From positions 1-43,473 of the forward strand of contig CAIQNV010000100.1 of NCBI GenBank assembly GCA_903873295.1: a DNA stretch of 43,473 nucleotides, in the 5' to 3' direction. Shown piece after piece: positions 23,148 through 32,800 of this stretch. This DNA comes from an uncultured Elusimicrobia bacterium (GTDB lineage Bacteria; Elusimicrobiota; Elusimicrobia; Elusimicrobiales; UBA9959). The notes beneath the pieces are model-generated. The model was not told where the DNA came from, ran no database searches, and saw nothing but the letters and a program-made list of their open reading frames with translations. Positions within the stretch are counted from its first letter, which is position 1; the number at the start of each line of letters is the position of its first letter. The position numbers and the translations under genes were made by a program.

Positions 23148-24697
23148 CCGGCAAATGCCTGAATATCCTCATCGTGGAAGATAACCCCGGGGACCTGCGG
23201 CTCATCCGCGAGATCCTCGGGGAGGCTTGTTCCTGGGATTTTGAAACCGTGTCCGCCGGCCGCCTCTCCGAAGCGCTGGCGGCCCTCGCGGCCGGGCCTT
23301 TTTTTGACGTAGTGCTGCTGGATCTGGGCCTGCCCGACAGCTCCGGGCTCGGCAGCCTGGAAAAGATAGTCGCCGCCGGCCCGCGGAGCTCAGTGATCGT
23401 GCTGACCGGCCAGGACGATGAAGAACTGGGGATACAGGCCATGCAGAGAGGCGCCGGCGATTACCTGGTGAAAGGGCAGGTAAATCCCCAGCTCCTGATC
23501 CGCGCCATACGGTACGCTTCCGAGCGCAGAAAAACCGGGGAGGAGCTGCGCAAGACGCACGATTATCTGGAGAAGCTCATAACCTATACCAGCGCCCCGA
23601 TCATCTGCTGGAGCCCGGACCTGAAGATCACGAGGTTCAACCGCGCTTTTGAGCGCCTGACTAAATACACGGCCGGCGAAGTGCTCGGCAAAGACCTGGC
23701 CATGCTGTTCCCGGAGGAGAAGGGGGACGGGGCGGCGGTGAAAATACTTGCGGGGGAAGGGAAAATACCGGGCGTGAAATCTCCGGACGGGGTGGGCCTG
23801 GAAGTTCCCGTCCGGCTAAAGGACGGGAGCGTCAGGATGATCCTGTGGAATTCGGCCAATATCTATGAAGCGGGCGGGGAAACTCCGGTCGGCACCATAG
23901 CCCAGGGCCAGGATATCACCGAGCGCAAGCTGGCGGAGGAGCTCCTGAAGCGGGACAATGAAACCTTTGAAAAGCTGGTCAGGGAGCGGTCCCGCGAACT
24001 GCTGGACGCGCAGCAGGAACTGGAAAGAGCGAAGCGCCTCGCGGATATCGGCACTTTGGCTTCCATCGTGGCGCACGAGCTGCGCAACCCCCTGGCCGCC
24101 ATAAGCCTGGCCTCGTCCAATATCAAGAGAAAAGCCGCCAACCCGCTGCTGGACGGGCATCTTCGCAACATCGATAAAAAGATCGCCGAGAGCAACCAGA
24201 TCATAAACAATCTGCTGTTCTATTCGCGGATAAAACAGCCGCAATTCGAGACGGTGGACGTCGCCGCTATTCTCGGGGAGTGCGTCAAAGGAGAGGAAGA
24301 TGCCGCTCCGGGAAAAGCCCCCGCCGGTATGGAGCTGGACCTTGCCGGGAACAATTTTATCGAAGCCGATCCGCTGCAGCTGAAAGAAGTCTTTGCCAAT
24401 CTCCTGAATAACGCCCGCGACGCCGTTTCCTCCGTGCGCGGCGGGAAAATACGGATCCGGGCCGTCGAGAACTGCGGATTTCTTGATATCCGCGTCGAAG
24501 ACACCGGCGCGGGAATAGCCAAGGAGCTCCTGGGCAAGATCTTCGAGCCGTTCTTCACCACCAAAGCGAAAGGCACGGGGCTGGGCCTTTATGTCAGCCG
24601 GCAGATAGTAAATCAGCACGGCGGCTCGATAACGATCGAGAGCGAGCCGGGCAGCGGGACCGTTGTCAGCGTAAAGCTGCCAAGGAGCGCCAGATAA
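23144..24697 (+). CDS. Cytoplasmic hybrid kinase: receiver-PAS-histidine kinase
   Basis: 517 aa. An N-terminal receiver (about 5-125) has phospho-acceptor Asp60 and Lys110 (DYLVKG). A PAS domain (about 137-260) ends with a PAC-like DITERKLAEE. After a coiled coil comes HisKA with His311 (IVAHELRNPLAAI), then an ATPase domain with NLLNNARDA, DTGAGIAKE and GTGLGLYVS. No membrane segment. Co-transcribed with the transmembrane kinase (ATGA overlap). The N-terminal receiver suggests that phosphorylation by the first kinase tunes this second kinase, forming a short relay. The PAS ligand cannot be read from sequence. Confidence 0.92.
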   Translation: MTGKCLNILIVEDNPGDLRLIREILGEACSWDFETVSAGRLSEALAALAAGPFFDVVLLDLGLPDSSGLGSLEKIVAAGPRSSVIVLTGQDDEELGIQAMQRGAGDYLVKGQVNPQLLIRAIRYASERRKTGEELRKTHDYLEKLITYTSAPIICWSPDLKITRFNRAFERLTKYTAGEVLGKDLAMLFPEEKGDGAAVKILAGEGKIPGVKSPDGVGLEVPVRLKDGSVRMILWNSANIYEAGGETPVGTIAQGQDITERKLAEELLKRDNETFEKLVRERSRELLDAQQELERAKRLADIGTLASIVAHELRNPLAAISLASSNIKRKAANPLLDGHLRNIDKKIAESNQIINNLLFYSRIKQPQFETVDVAAILGECVKGEEDAAPGKAPAGMELDLAGNNFIEADPLQLKEVFANLLNNARDAVSSVRGGKIRIRAVENCGFLDIRVEDTGAGIAKELLGKIFEPFFTTKAKGTGLGLYVSRQIVNQHGGSITIESEPGSGTVVSVKLPRSAR

Positions 24698-24757
24698 AAG
24701 AGCGCGCGCCGCGGAAAACGCGCCGCCGCCGGCGCCCGACGGACGCTCCTTCGGGGG

Positions 24758-24800
24758 AGGGCGGAAAAGTCAGAAAAAAGTGGAATCCCGCCCTTTTTTT
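24758..24800 (+). terminator. Intrinsic terminator after the signalling cluster
   Basis: Stem agggcgg (24758-24764) and ccgccct (24788-24794) with a 23-nt AG-rich loop, followed by a run of seven T (24794-24800). It ends the regulator cluster before the NHL-protein gene; a tacaat (24817-24822) just after may be the next -10 box. Confidence 0.55.
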
Positions 24801-24860
24801 ATGCGCAGCTTCAGGCTACAATAGAAGTGATAAAAGCCCTGGGAATTCGCGGAAGCGTAA

Positions 24861-27800
24861 ATGGTGAAAAACATGACACTTATAAAAATTATCCGGCGGT
24901 TAACGACGGGGTGCGCGGTGAATAAAAAACTCCTTTCGGGGGTTATTGTTCCCTGTCTGGCCCTGGCGGGTTTTTTGTGCACGCAGGTCCCGCTTTTCGC
25001 TCTTTCGAGCGGAGGGGCCGCCGGTCTGGAACTCGGCCAGGCCTCCATGACCCGGGCTTATATAAACGCTGTCACGAGCTCGGGCACCTACTCTCCCGGG
25101 GGCATAGCGGTTACTGCTTTCAGCGGAGGCCGGGTCTACCTGGCCGATACCGCAAATAACCGCGTCCTCTGGTGGACCGCCGCAAACTATACGACCGGCC
25201 ACACGGCCGACGGCGTCATCGGCCAGGCTGATTTTACAGGCGCCCTGGCGAACCAGGGCAGCGTGCCCGGGAATAATACCCTGTCCGGTCCCTCCGCTGT
25301 CGCGGCGGACAGCGCCGGCAATGTCTGGGTGGCCGACACCGGCAACAACCGCGTCCTGAGATTCCTCCTGCCGGTGAGCAACGGGCCCGCCGCCGATACC
25401 GTGCTGGGCCAGCCCAATTTTCTGGCCGCTGACGGCAATCTCAATTCAGCGACCCCAGCCGCCGCCAGCCTTTATTCTCCGCGGGGCGTCGCGCTGGACG
25501 GCTCCGACAATATCTGGGTGGCGGACTACAATAATAACCGCGCGCTCAGGTATCCTTCCACGGTGGCCTTGACTAACGGCGGCAGCGCCGCCATCGTGCT
25601 CGGCCAGGCTGATTTTGTTTCCAATTCCGCGGCCGCCGCCGCCGCCGGGCTTAATAGCCCTGCGGCTGTGACGGTGGACGCCGCGGGCAATCTCTGGGTC
25701 GCGGACAGCGGCAATTCCCGCGTGCTGGAATACGAGGATGATGTGAGCTCCGGGTCCGCCGCCGTCCTGGTCCTGGGCCAGCCCGATTTCGTTTCCGCTT
25801 CTCCCAACCAGGGCGTGCTGCCTGTCGCTTCGGGCACGCTGAACCTTCCCTTGGGCGTGGCGGTGGCCGGCACTACCGTCTGGGTCGCTGATTCTATCAA
25901 CAACCGCGTGCTTAGATTCCTGGCTCCGGATCACAATGGCCAGGGCGCGGATCTCGTCCTTGGCCAGCCCGGCTTTGTTACCGACGCGGCTAATGGGGGC
26001 ACGATTTTCGCCTCCGCCGCGGGATTGAACGCTCCGGGCGGCGTAGCGGCCGACGGCGCGGGAAACCTCTGGATAGCGGACACTTCCAATAACCGCGCTT
26101 TGCGCCAGGCGGGCCCCTCTTCCAATAATGCGGCGGCGGGCGTGGCGCTGGGGCAGAAAGACCTGACGCAGGCGGCCGTGAACACCCCGGAACCGACCAG
26201 CCTTTACGGCCCCTCCGCCATGGCGGTGAGCACGACTACCGGGCATCTGTACGTAGCGGACTCCGTGAACAACCGAGTGCTCTGGTGGAATAATTTCAGG
26301 AGCTTCACCAACGGCCAGCCCGCGGACGGCGTGCTGGGCCAGGCCGATTTCAGCTCCGTTCAGCCTAACCGGGGCGGGAGCGCTTCGTTCAGTACCTTAT
26401 ATTATCCCGTCAGCGTGGCGGTAGACGGCGCGGAAAAACTGTGGGTGGCCGACAACGCCAATAACCGCGTGCTGCGTTTCTCCGCCCCCTCTTCCAACGG
26501 GCAGGCCGCCGACCGCGTCCTGGGAGAGCCCGACGCTTCCACGGTAAGCGGCGGTAAGACGCAGAACCTCCTTCAGGGCCCGTATTCCGTGGCGGTAGAT
26601 ACCGCCGGCAGAGTGTGGGTGGCCGACTATGCCAATAACCGCGTGGTGCGTTTCTCTGATCTCACCAGCGGCGCCGCCGCCGATTACCTGCTGGGACAGG
26701 GGAGCGACTATACATCGTCGGCCTCCGGCAACCTCGCGACCAGTCTCGACGGCCCTTCCGGAGTATCCGTAGACTCCGCCGGCAACGTGTGGGTCGCCGA
26801 TACCAATAACAGCCGCGTGCTGGAATACGTCAATCTCAATAAAACGGCGGCTCTCGTCCTCGGCCAGCCGGGCTTCGGCAGCAGTACCCCGGACACTACG
26901 CAGGCCGCGCTGAGCTACCCTGAAAGCGCGGTCAGGGATTCCGCCGGCAATATCTGGGTGGGGGACACGGCCAATTCCCGCGCGCTCAGGTTCGATCCGC
27001 CCTTTAGCAGCGGTATGGCGGCGGCTATGGTGTTGGGCCAGGCGGATTATAATACTGGTTCGCCCAACGGCGGCGCCGCGCCCGGAGCTGCCACGCTGTT
27101 CTCTCCTAATGCGGTCTCCGACGGGTCCAACAATCTGTGGATAGCCGACTACAACAATAACCGGGTCCTTAAGTTCGATCCCCTGTACGGCACTGTGCTG
27201 TCGCCCGTTTTCAGCGGCGTTACGCCGACGGGCATTTCCGCTTCCTGGACGCTTGTCCCGGGGTCGAACTACACCATAGTGCTTTCCAGCAGCAGCGGCT
27301 ATACTGCTCCCGTTTCCTCCCAAACCACCGTCAGCGGCGGCAATTCGGCCGTGTTCGGCGGTTTGTCTCCCGCCACTACCTATTATCTGGAAGTAAAGCT
27401 TGCTTCCGAAACCGACGCGGGCTTCGTTCCCAACCAGGCCTCGACGGTGACGCTGGTATCGCCGGGGACGGCCCTTTTCCCTGCGCTGACGGCCTCGTCC
27501 AATACCGTAGCCGCGTCCTGGACGGCGGTAACGGGGGCGACTTATAACGCCGTATTCTCCCTGAACAGCGGGTTCTCGCCCGCGGTCTCCTCCGGTACGC
27601 TGACGGGCAATACCACCGCCTACACCGGCCTGGCGAGCCTGACCTCCTATTATTTCGAGGTTAAGCTCTCCACCGAGGCGGATGCCGCTTATCCGCAGAA
27701 CGTCGTTTCAGCGCTTACCTCCGAGCCGGTGACGCTGCTTTATCCGTCGCTGTCGGTGGTCTCCGCGGCCAGGATAGACGCGTCCTGGACCGCCGTGCCG

Positions 27801-28826
27801 GGTTCTAACTATACCGTGGTGGCGGCGCTGGACAGCGGTTTTACCAGCATAGTTTCCAATACAGTGGAAACCGCCGCTTCCAAGTCCTTCGGCTTCCTTG
27901 CCCCCGGCACCCGGTATTATTTCGAGGTGAAGATAGCCACCGAGCCGGCCACCTCGTTCGCCGCAAATACCATCTCGGCCCAGACCCTGCCGTCCGCGAC
28001 CCCGCTTCACCCCGGGGTGACCGCTATAACTTCCACGACGTTCTCCGCGGCGTGGGATACCGTGGCCGGCGCGCAGTACGTAGCCGTGCTGGCTTCCGAC
28101 AGCGGCTACACCGCGATACTCTCAAGCGGCCCGCTGAGTTCCAATACCACGGGCTTCACGGGTCTCACTCCGCTCGGCGCCTATTACTTCGAGGTGAAGC
28201 TGGCCACGGAAACGGACGCGGCCTACGCCGCCAACCACCTGGCGCTGGTGATGCAGACCAGGCCGCTGGCGCTCACCGGCAGTCTGCCCGGCATTATCAC
28301 TCCAGGCGCGGGCAGCATAATGCTGACCGTGACCGGCGAGGGGTTCGGCCCGACTACTACGCTGAAGCTCGCCCGGGCCGGCTACGCGGACGTTAACCCG
28401 CTCAGCACTACGGTGTACGGTTCTACGGCTATAGTGGCCGCGATAGGCCAGCCGATAGCTTCGGGGCGGTGGAACGTGGTAGTGTCCTACGCCGGCAATA
28501 CGCTTATACTGGCCGACGCGCTCACGCTCCTGGAGCCTCAGGTTAACAATGCCAAGGTCTTCCAGGGCATCTTCAAGCCCAGGCAGGGCCAGGCGGCGCA
28601 GCTGACCATCTCACTGCTCTCGCCCGGCGAGGTGTCCATAAATATCTACGACAGCCTGGGCCGCTTCGTGAAGCGGATCTTCAAAGGGGTCCGGGCGGCG
28701 GGTAATTACGTGGACGCCTGGGACGGCACAGCGTCCAACGGCAGGTCGGTGGCTTCCGGCGTATATCTTGTGCGCTTTGAATGTCCCGGTTTCAGCACAA
28801 CGAAGCGGGTGGTGGTGATAAAATGA
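24861..28826 (+). CDS. Secreted NHL-repeat protein (two six-blade propellers) with FN3-like modules and FlgD-like C-terminal domain
   Basis: 1321 aa with an N-terminal export signal (hydrophobic GVIVPCLALAGFLC); GTG 24918 is an alternative start. Twelve NHL-type blades of pattern GNxWVADTxNNRVLRF, each followed by LGQxDF-like strands, occupy about residues 45-775. Blade 7 resembles blade 1 more than its neighbours (NNRVLWW and ADGVLGQADF in both), so a six-blade propeller seems duplicated. Four FN3-like units of about 88 residues follow (each with SASWTxVxGxxY and TTYYLEVKLATE), then an IPT/TIG-like domain (LTVTGEGFGPTTTLKL). Last is a FlgD-like Ig domain (SINIYDSLGRFVK, then YLVRFECPG and TKRVVVIK). 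The last domain resembles sorting/anchoring tails of exported proteins. The gene overlaps the PorV-like gene by 4 nt. Binding partner unknown. Confidence 0.85.
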   Translation: MVKNMTLIKIIRRLTTGCAVNKKLLSGVIVPCLALAGFLCTQVPLFALSSGGAAGLELGQASMTRAYINAVTSSGTYSPGGIAVTAFSGGRVYLADTANNRVLWWTAANYTTGHTADGVIGQADFTGALANQGSVPGNNTLSGPSAVAADSAGNVWVADTGNNRVLRFLLPVSNGPAADTVLGQPNFLAADGNLNSATPAAASLYSPRGVALDGSDNIWVADYNNNRALRYPSTVALTNGGSAAIVLGQADFVSNSAAAAAAGLNSPAAVTVDAAGNLWVADSGNSRVLEYEDDVSSGSAAVLVLGQPDFVSASPNQGVLPVASGTLNLPLGVAVAGTTVWVADSINNRVLRFLAPDHNGQGADLVLGQPGFVTDAANGGTIFASAAGLNAPGGVAADGAGNLWIADTSNNRALRQAGPSSNNAAAGVALGQKDLTQAAVNTPEPTSLYGPSAMAVSTTTGHLYVADSVNNRVLWWNNFRSFTNGQPADGVLGQADFSSVQPNRGGSASFSTLYYPVSVAVDGAEKLWVADNANNRVLRFSAPSSNGQAADRVLGEPDASTVSGGKTQNLLQGPYSVAVDTAGRVWVADYANNRVVRFSDLTSGAAADYLLGQGSDYTSSASGNLATSLDGPSGVSVDSAGNVWVADTNNSRVLEYVNLNKTAALVLGQPGFGSSTPDTTQAALSYPESAVRDSAGNIWVGDTANSRALRFDPPFSSGMAAAMVLGQADYNTGSPNGGAAPGAATLFSPNAVSDGSNNLWIADYNNNRVLKFDPLYGTVLSPVFSGVTPTGISASWTLVPGSNYTIVLSSSSGYTAPVSSQTTVSGGNSAVFGGLSPATTYYLEVKLASETDAGFVPNQASTVTLVSPGTALFPALTASSNTVAASWTAVTGATYNAVFSLNSGFSPAVSSGTLTGNTTAYTGLASLTSYYFEVKLSTEADAAYPQNVVSALTSEPVTLLYPSLSVVSAARIDASWTAVPGSNYTVVAALDSGFTSIVSNTVETAASKSFGFLAPGTRYYFEVKIATEPATSFAANTISAQTLPSATPLHPGVTAITSTTFSAAWDTVAGAQYVAVLASDSGYTAILSSGPLSSNTTGFTGLTPLGAYYFEVKLATETDAAYAANHLALVMQTRPLALTGSLPGIITPGAGSIMLTVTGEGFGPTTTLKLARAGYADVNPLSTTVYGSTAIVAAIGQPIASGRWNVVVSYAGNTLILADALTLLEPQVNNAKVFQGIFKPRQGQAAQLTISLLSPGEVSINIYDSLGRFVKRIFKGVRAAGNYVDAWDGTASNGRSVASGVYLVRFECPGFSTTKRVVVIK

Positions 28827-29815
28827 AAACTAAAATATTGATACTCCTGGTCGGCATAGCGCTCGCCGCTCCCGCGGCGGGCTTCGGGGCGGGGTCGTCT
28901 ACGGCCCTGTTCCTGCGGCAGCAGACTACGGCCCGCACCACCGCCATGGGCGGCGCCGGGGCGGCGCTCTACGACGACGCCGGAGCCGTGTACCTGAACC
29001 CGGCCGGGCTGGGCTTCATGGAGCAGGACAATGTTTCCCTGACTTCATGGCGGGGGCTGGACGGCCAGAGCCGCGAGACGTTCCTGTCCGGAGTCTATCA
29101 TGCGGGGAAGCCCGGCGTGTTCAGCCTGAACTATCTGAGCAACGAGACCGGCGAGGAGCAGGTTTTTGACCTAAGCGGCGCCGAGAGCCGTGTGACGCTG
29201 GCCAGCGAATACGCCCTGGGCGCGGGCTGGGGCCGTAAAGTCTGGGGCCCGGATGTTTCGGTCGGCGTCCAGGCAAAATACGTAAAGAGCGAGCTGGTGG
29301 AAGCCTACAGCGACAAAACCCTTACCTTCGACGCCGGGGTGCAGGCCAGGACCAGGAACGGCCGGTTCTCCTTCGGAGCCGGGGTGCAGAATGTCGGCGG
29401 GGGGCTAAAATATCTGAGCGAGAACGAAGACCTGCCGGGAGTGCTTTACGCTGGCGCGGCGGCCCGGTTTAAAACCGGGGCGGGCAGGCTGACGGCGGCG
29501 GCGGATGTACAGAAGCCCAGGGACCGGGCGCAACTGGACCAGCGCCTGGGCCTGGAATACAGTCTGATAGATATCGTCGCTTTAAGGGTCGGCGTAAAAC
29601 GCGTGGACAAGGAGAACAGCCTGACGCTCGGCGGGGGCTTTCTTTTCAACTGGCTGAGCTTCGACTACAGTTACGAGCCCGCCGGGGACAGGCTGAACCA
29701 GCAGACGCATAAATTTACGGTGAGCCTGCTTTTCGGCGGAGCGGCGGAGCCGGCAGCGGCGGCGGCCGCGGCGCCGCCCGGAGCTATGCCGCCCGCTTCG
29801 GCTATATCGCTTTGA
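28823..29815 (+). CDS. PorV/PorQ-like outer-membrane beta-barrel protein
   Basis: 330 aa from ATG 28823, which overlaps the stop of the NHL gene (ATGA); the frame opens 42 nt earlier without export signal. Signal peptide MKTKILILLVGIALAAPAAG. The mature start has the FadL/PorV-type motif ARTTAMGGAGAALYDDAGAV, then YLNPAGLG. Alternating strands (WLSFDYSYEP, KFTVSLLFGG) complete a barrel, ending with an Ala-rich tail. In Bacteroidota PorV shuttles type IX secretion substrates to the attachment complex. Here the co-transcribed NHL protein with a FlgD-like tail is a natural candidate client, but the rest of a type IX system is not in the window, so that is inference. Confidence 0.8.
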   Translation: MKTKILILLVGIALAAPAAGFGAGSSTALFLRQQTTARTTAMGGAGAALYDDAGAVYLNPAGLGFMEQDNVSLTSWRGLDGQSRETFLSGVYHAGKPGVFSLNYLSNETGEEQVFDLSGAESRVTLASEYALGAGWGRKVWGPDVSVGVQAKYVKSELVEAYSDKTLTFDAGVQARTRNGRFSFGAGVQNVGGGLKYLSENEDLPGVLYAGAAARFKTGAGRLTAAADVQKPRDRAQLDQRLGLEYSLIDIVALRVGVKRVDKENSLTLGGGFLFNWLSFDYSYEPAGDRLNQQTHKFTVSLLFGGAAEPAAAAAAAPPGAMPPASAISL

Positions 29816-29851
29816 CCCGGCGCCCGGGACTGACAGAGAAGGAGAACCCAG

Positions 29852-32800
29852 ATGATCACGAGTGAAAATAAAATAAAGGGACGCGTCTCGGTTTTTATGC
29901 GTCTTGTGCTGGCTCTGGCCGTAATTTCCCTCTGGGCGGGGCAGGCGTCCGCCCAGGAACATCTTGTGAACGGCAAACCTCCGCTCTTATTGAGGCGCAT
30001 CACGAACGCCGAAAGACGGGCGGCGGCGGTAAAGGCGGCGGAAGCTCTGAAAATGGGCGTCCGCCCGTTCAAGTCGCCCATGCGGGCGCCGCTCCCCGGC
30101 GGGATCCCCAATTATTTCGGCCCTGAGCCAAATTACGCCAACAGCCCGCAGCCCACGGTCATCTCCGGAGTGGTTACCGGCGGCGGCATACGTAAATTTG
30201 TGGACTCCCTTCCCGGGCTGGGGGCCGGGAACGCCAATAATCTCGGCCAGTATATCCCCGTCGCCGTCCCGAACACCGCCGCTTTCCCCGGCTCCGACTA
30301 CTACCAGATAGGCCTCAAGGATTATACCGAAAAGATGCACAGCGACCTGCCCGCCACTAAGTTGAGGGGCTATTACGACATAGGCGGCGGCAGCCCGTCT
30401 CAGTACCTGGGCCCGTTCATCATAGCCCAGAAGAACAGGCCGGTGCGCATAAAGTTCACGAACCAGCTCGGGCTCGGGACCGCCGGGAATCTCTTCGTCC
30501 CGGTGGACGAAACCACCATGGGCGCCGGCATGGGCCCGGACGGCATGAATAAGTACACCCAGAACCGGGCGGTCCTCCACCTTCACGGCGGCGACACCCC
30601 GTGGATAAGCGACGGCACGCCGCATCAGTGGATAACCCCCGCCGGCGAGGCCACCCCCTATACAAAGGGGGCCAGCCAGCAGAACGTCCCGGACATGCCC
30701 AGCCCCGGCCCGGGCTCGGCCACCTATTACTATCCCAACGGCCAGAGCGCGAGAATGATGTTCTATCACGACCATTCCTACGGCACGACCCGCCTGAACG
30801 TTTATGCCGGTTCCGCCGCCGGCTACCTGCTGACCGACCCCACGGAAGACGGCCTTATAAACAGCGGGCTCCTTCCCAATATAGGCGGGAATTACCGCTA
30901 CGGCATCCCGCTCATCATACAGGACAAAACTTTTGTGAGCGCTCCGGACATCCCGGCGCAGGACCCCACCTGGAACTGGGGCTCCACCCCCGGAACGGCG
31001 CGCACCGGCGACCTCTGGTTCCCGCATGTCTATATGCCTAACCAGAATCCCCTCGATATCTCAGGCGCGAATCCGATGGGCAGATGGGACTACGGCCCCT
31101 GGTTCTGGCCGCCGCTTACCGCGGCCGCCGGCCTGATCCACGACGCGAACCCCGACGGAACTCCGGCAACTCCGAACCCGACCATGGTCCCGGAATCCTT
31201 CCTTGATACTCCCGTCGTCAACGGCACGCCCTATCCGTACCTCAATGTGCAGAGAAGGGCGTACAGGTTCAGGATACTTAACGCGTCTAACGACCGCTTC
31301 TGGAACCTGCAGCTTTATTACGCGGACCCGGCCCATCCCACGGAAGTGCAAATGGTCAACGCGGTAAAAGTTTCCACCTTCCCCGCTACCTGGCCCACCG
31401 ACGGCAGGGAAGGCGGAGTGCCGGACCCCACTTTTGCGGGACCGCCGATAATACAGATAGGCACCGAAGGCGGCTTCCTGACTGCTCCGGTAGTGATACC
31501 CAATCAGCCCATAAATTATAACTACAACCGCAGGGATATCGTGGTCCTGAACATCTCGGACCACGGGCTTCTGCTGGGTCCGGCGGAGAGGGCGGATATT
31601 ATCGTGGATTTCTCGAACGTGCCTTCCACGGTTACCAATCTCATCCTTTATAACGACGCCCCGGCGCCGGTTCCCGCGTTCGACACCCGTAACGATTATT
31701 ATACGGGCGGCCCGGACCAGACCGACACCGGCGGCTCTACCACGACCATGGCTGGCTACGGCCCCAACACCAGGACCATCCTGCAGTTCCGGCTGTCCGG
31801 CCCGGCTTTCCCGTCGTTCAGCCTGCCCGCGCTGACGGCCGCCTGGCCCGCCGCCTATTCCGCCGCCCAGCCCGCGCTTACCGTACCTTCCGGCCTTTAC
31901 TCCAGGATACAGAGCACCGCTCTGACCTTCAGCACGGCCGCCGGCAGCGCGGCGATAGTTAACCCGCTGCTTCCGAAAGCTATACAGGAGCTCTTCGAGC
32001 TTAATTACGGAAGGATGAACGCGACCCTGGGCGTTGAGCTGCCGCTTACCAACTTCAATACCCAGACCACCATCCCCTACGGCTACACCGACCCCCCGAC
32101 CGAGTTCTTTAAACCCGGCGAGCTGCAGCTCTGGAAGATAACCCACAACGGCGTGGACACCCATGCCATCCACTTCCACCTGTTCAACGTGCAGCTGGTC
32201 AACCGCGTCGGCTGGGACGGCGCTATCCGCCCGCCGGACGCCAATGAGCTCGGCTGGAAGGAGACCGTCAGGATGAACCCGCTGGAGGACGCTATCGTGG
32301 CCCTTAAGATCAAGGACCCGGTAGTGCCTTTCGCCCTGCCCGAGAGCGTCCGCTCGCTGGACGTGACGCAGCCTCCGACCGCTACGTTGAGCAGCATAGA
32401 CCCGCTGACGAACTCGGCGTACACGCTCAGCAACGCGCCGATGTATTTCGGCCACGAGTACGTGTGGCACTGTCACTTGCTCGGGCACGAAGAAAACGAC
32501 ATGATGAGGCCGATGATCCTGCTCGCCATGCCGCTGGCGCCCGTAGTTACCGCCGTGCCGGGGAACGCTTCGGCTACGGTAAGTTTCCCCACGCTTCAGA
32601 CCGGCGGCCTTATCGTCACCACTTACACGGTGACCAACCTGCGCACGGGCGGCGCGACGGTTTTAAGCAACGTCAGCCCGGTTATCTTTACCGGGCTGAC
32701 GAACGGAGCCACCTACCAGTTCTCCGTGACCGTGACCAACCCCGTCGGAACGGGCCCGGCCGGCCTTTCCAATATAATCATACCGGGAACGGTGCCGTCG

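Noticed and set aside
30601-32488. Long frames overlapping the multicopper oxidase, including a 475-residue minus-strand one.
   Set aside because: The oxidase frame has all four copper motifs; the others are Arg/Gly/Val-rich shadows.
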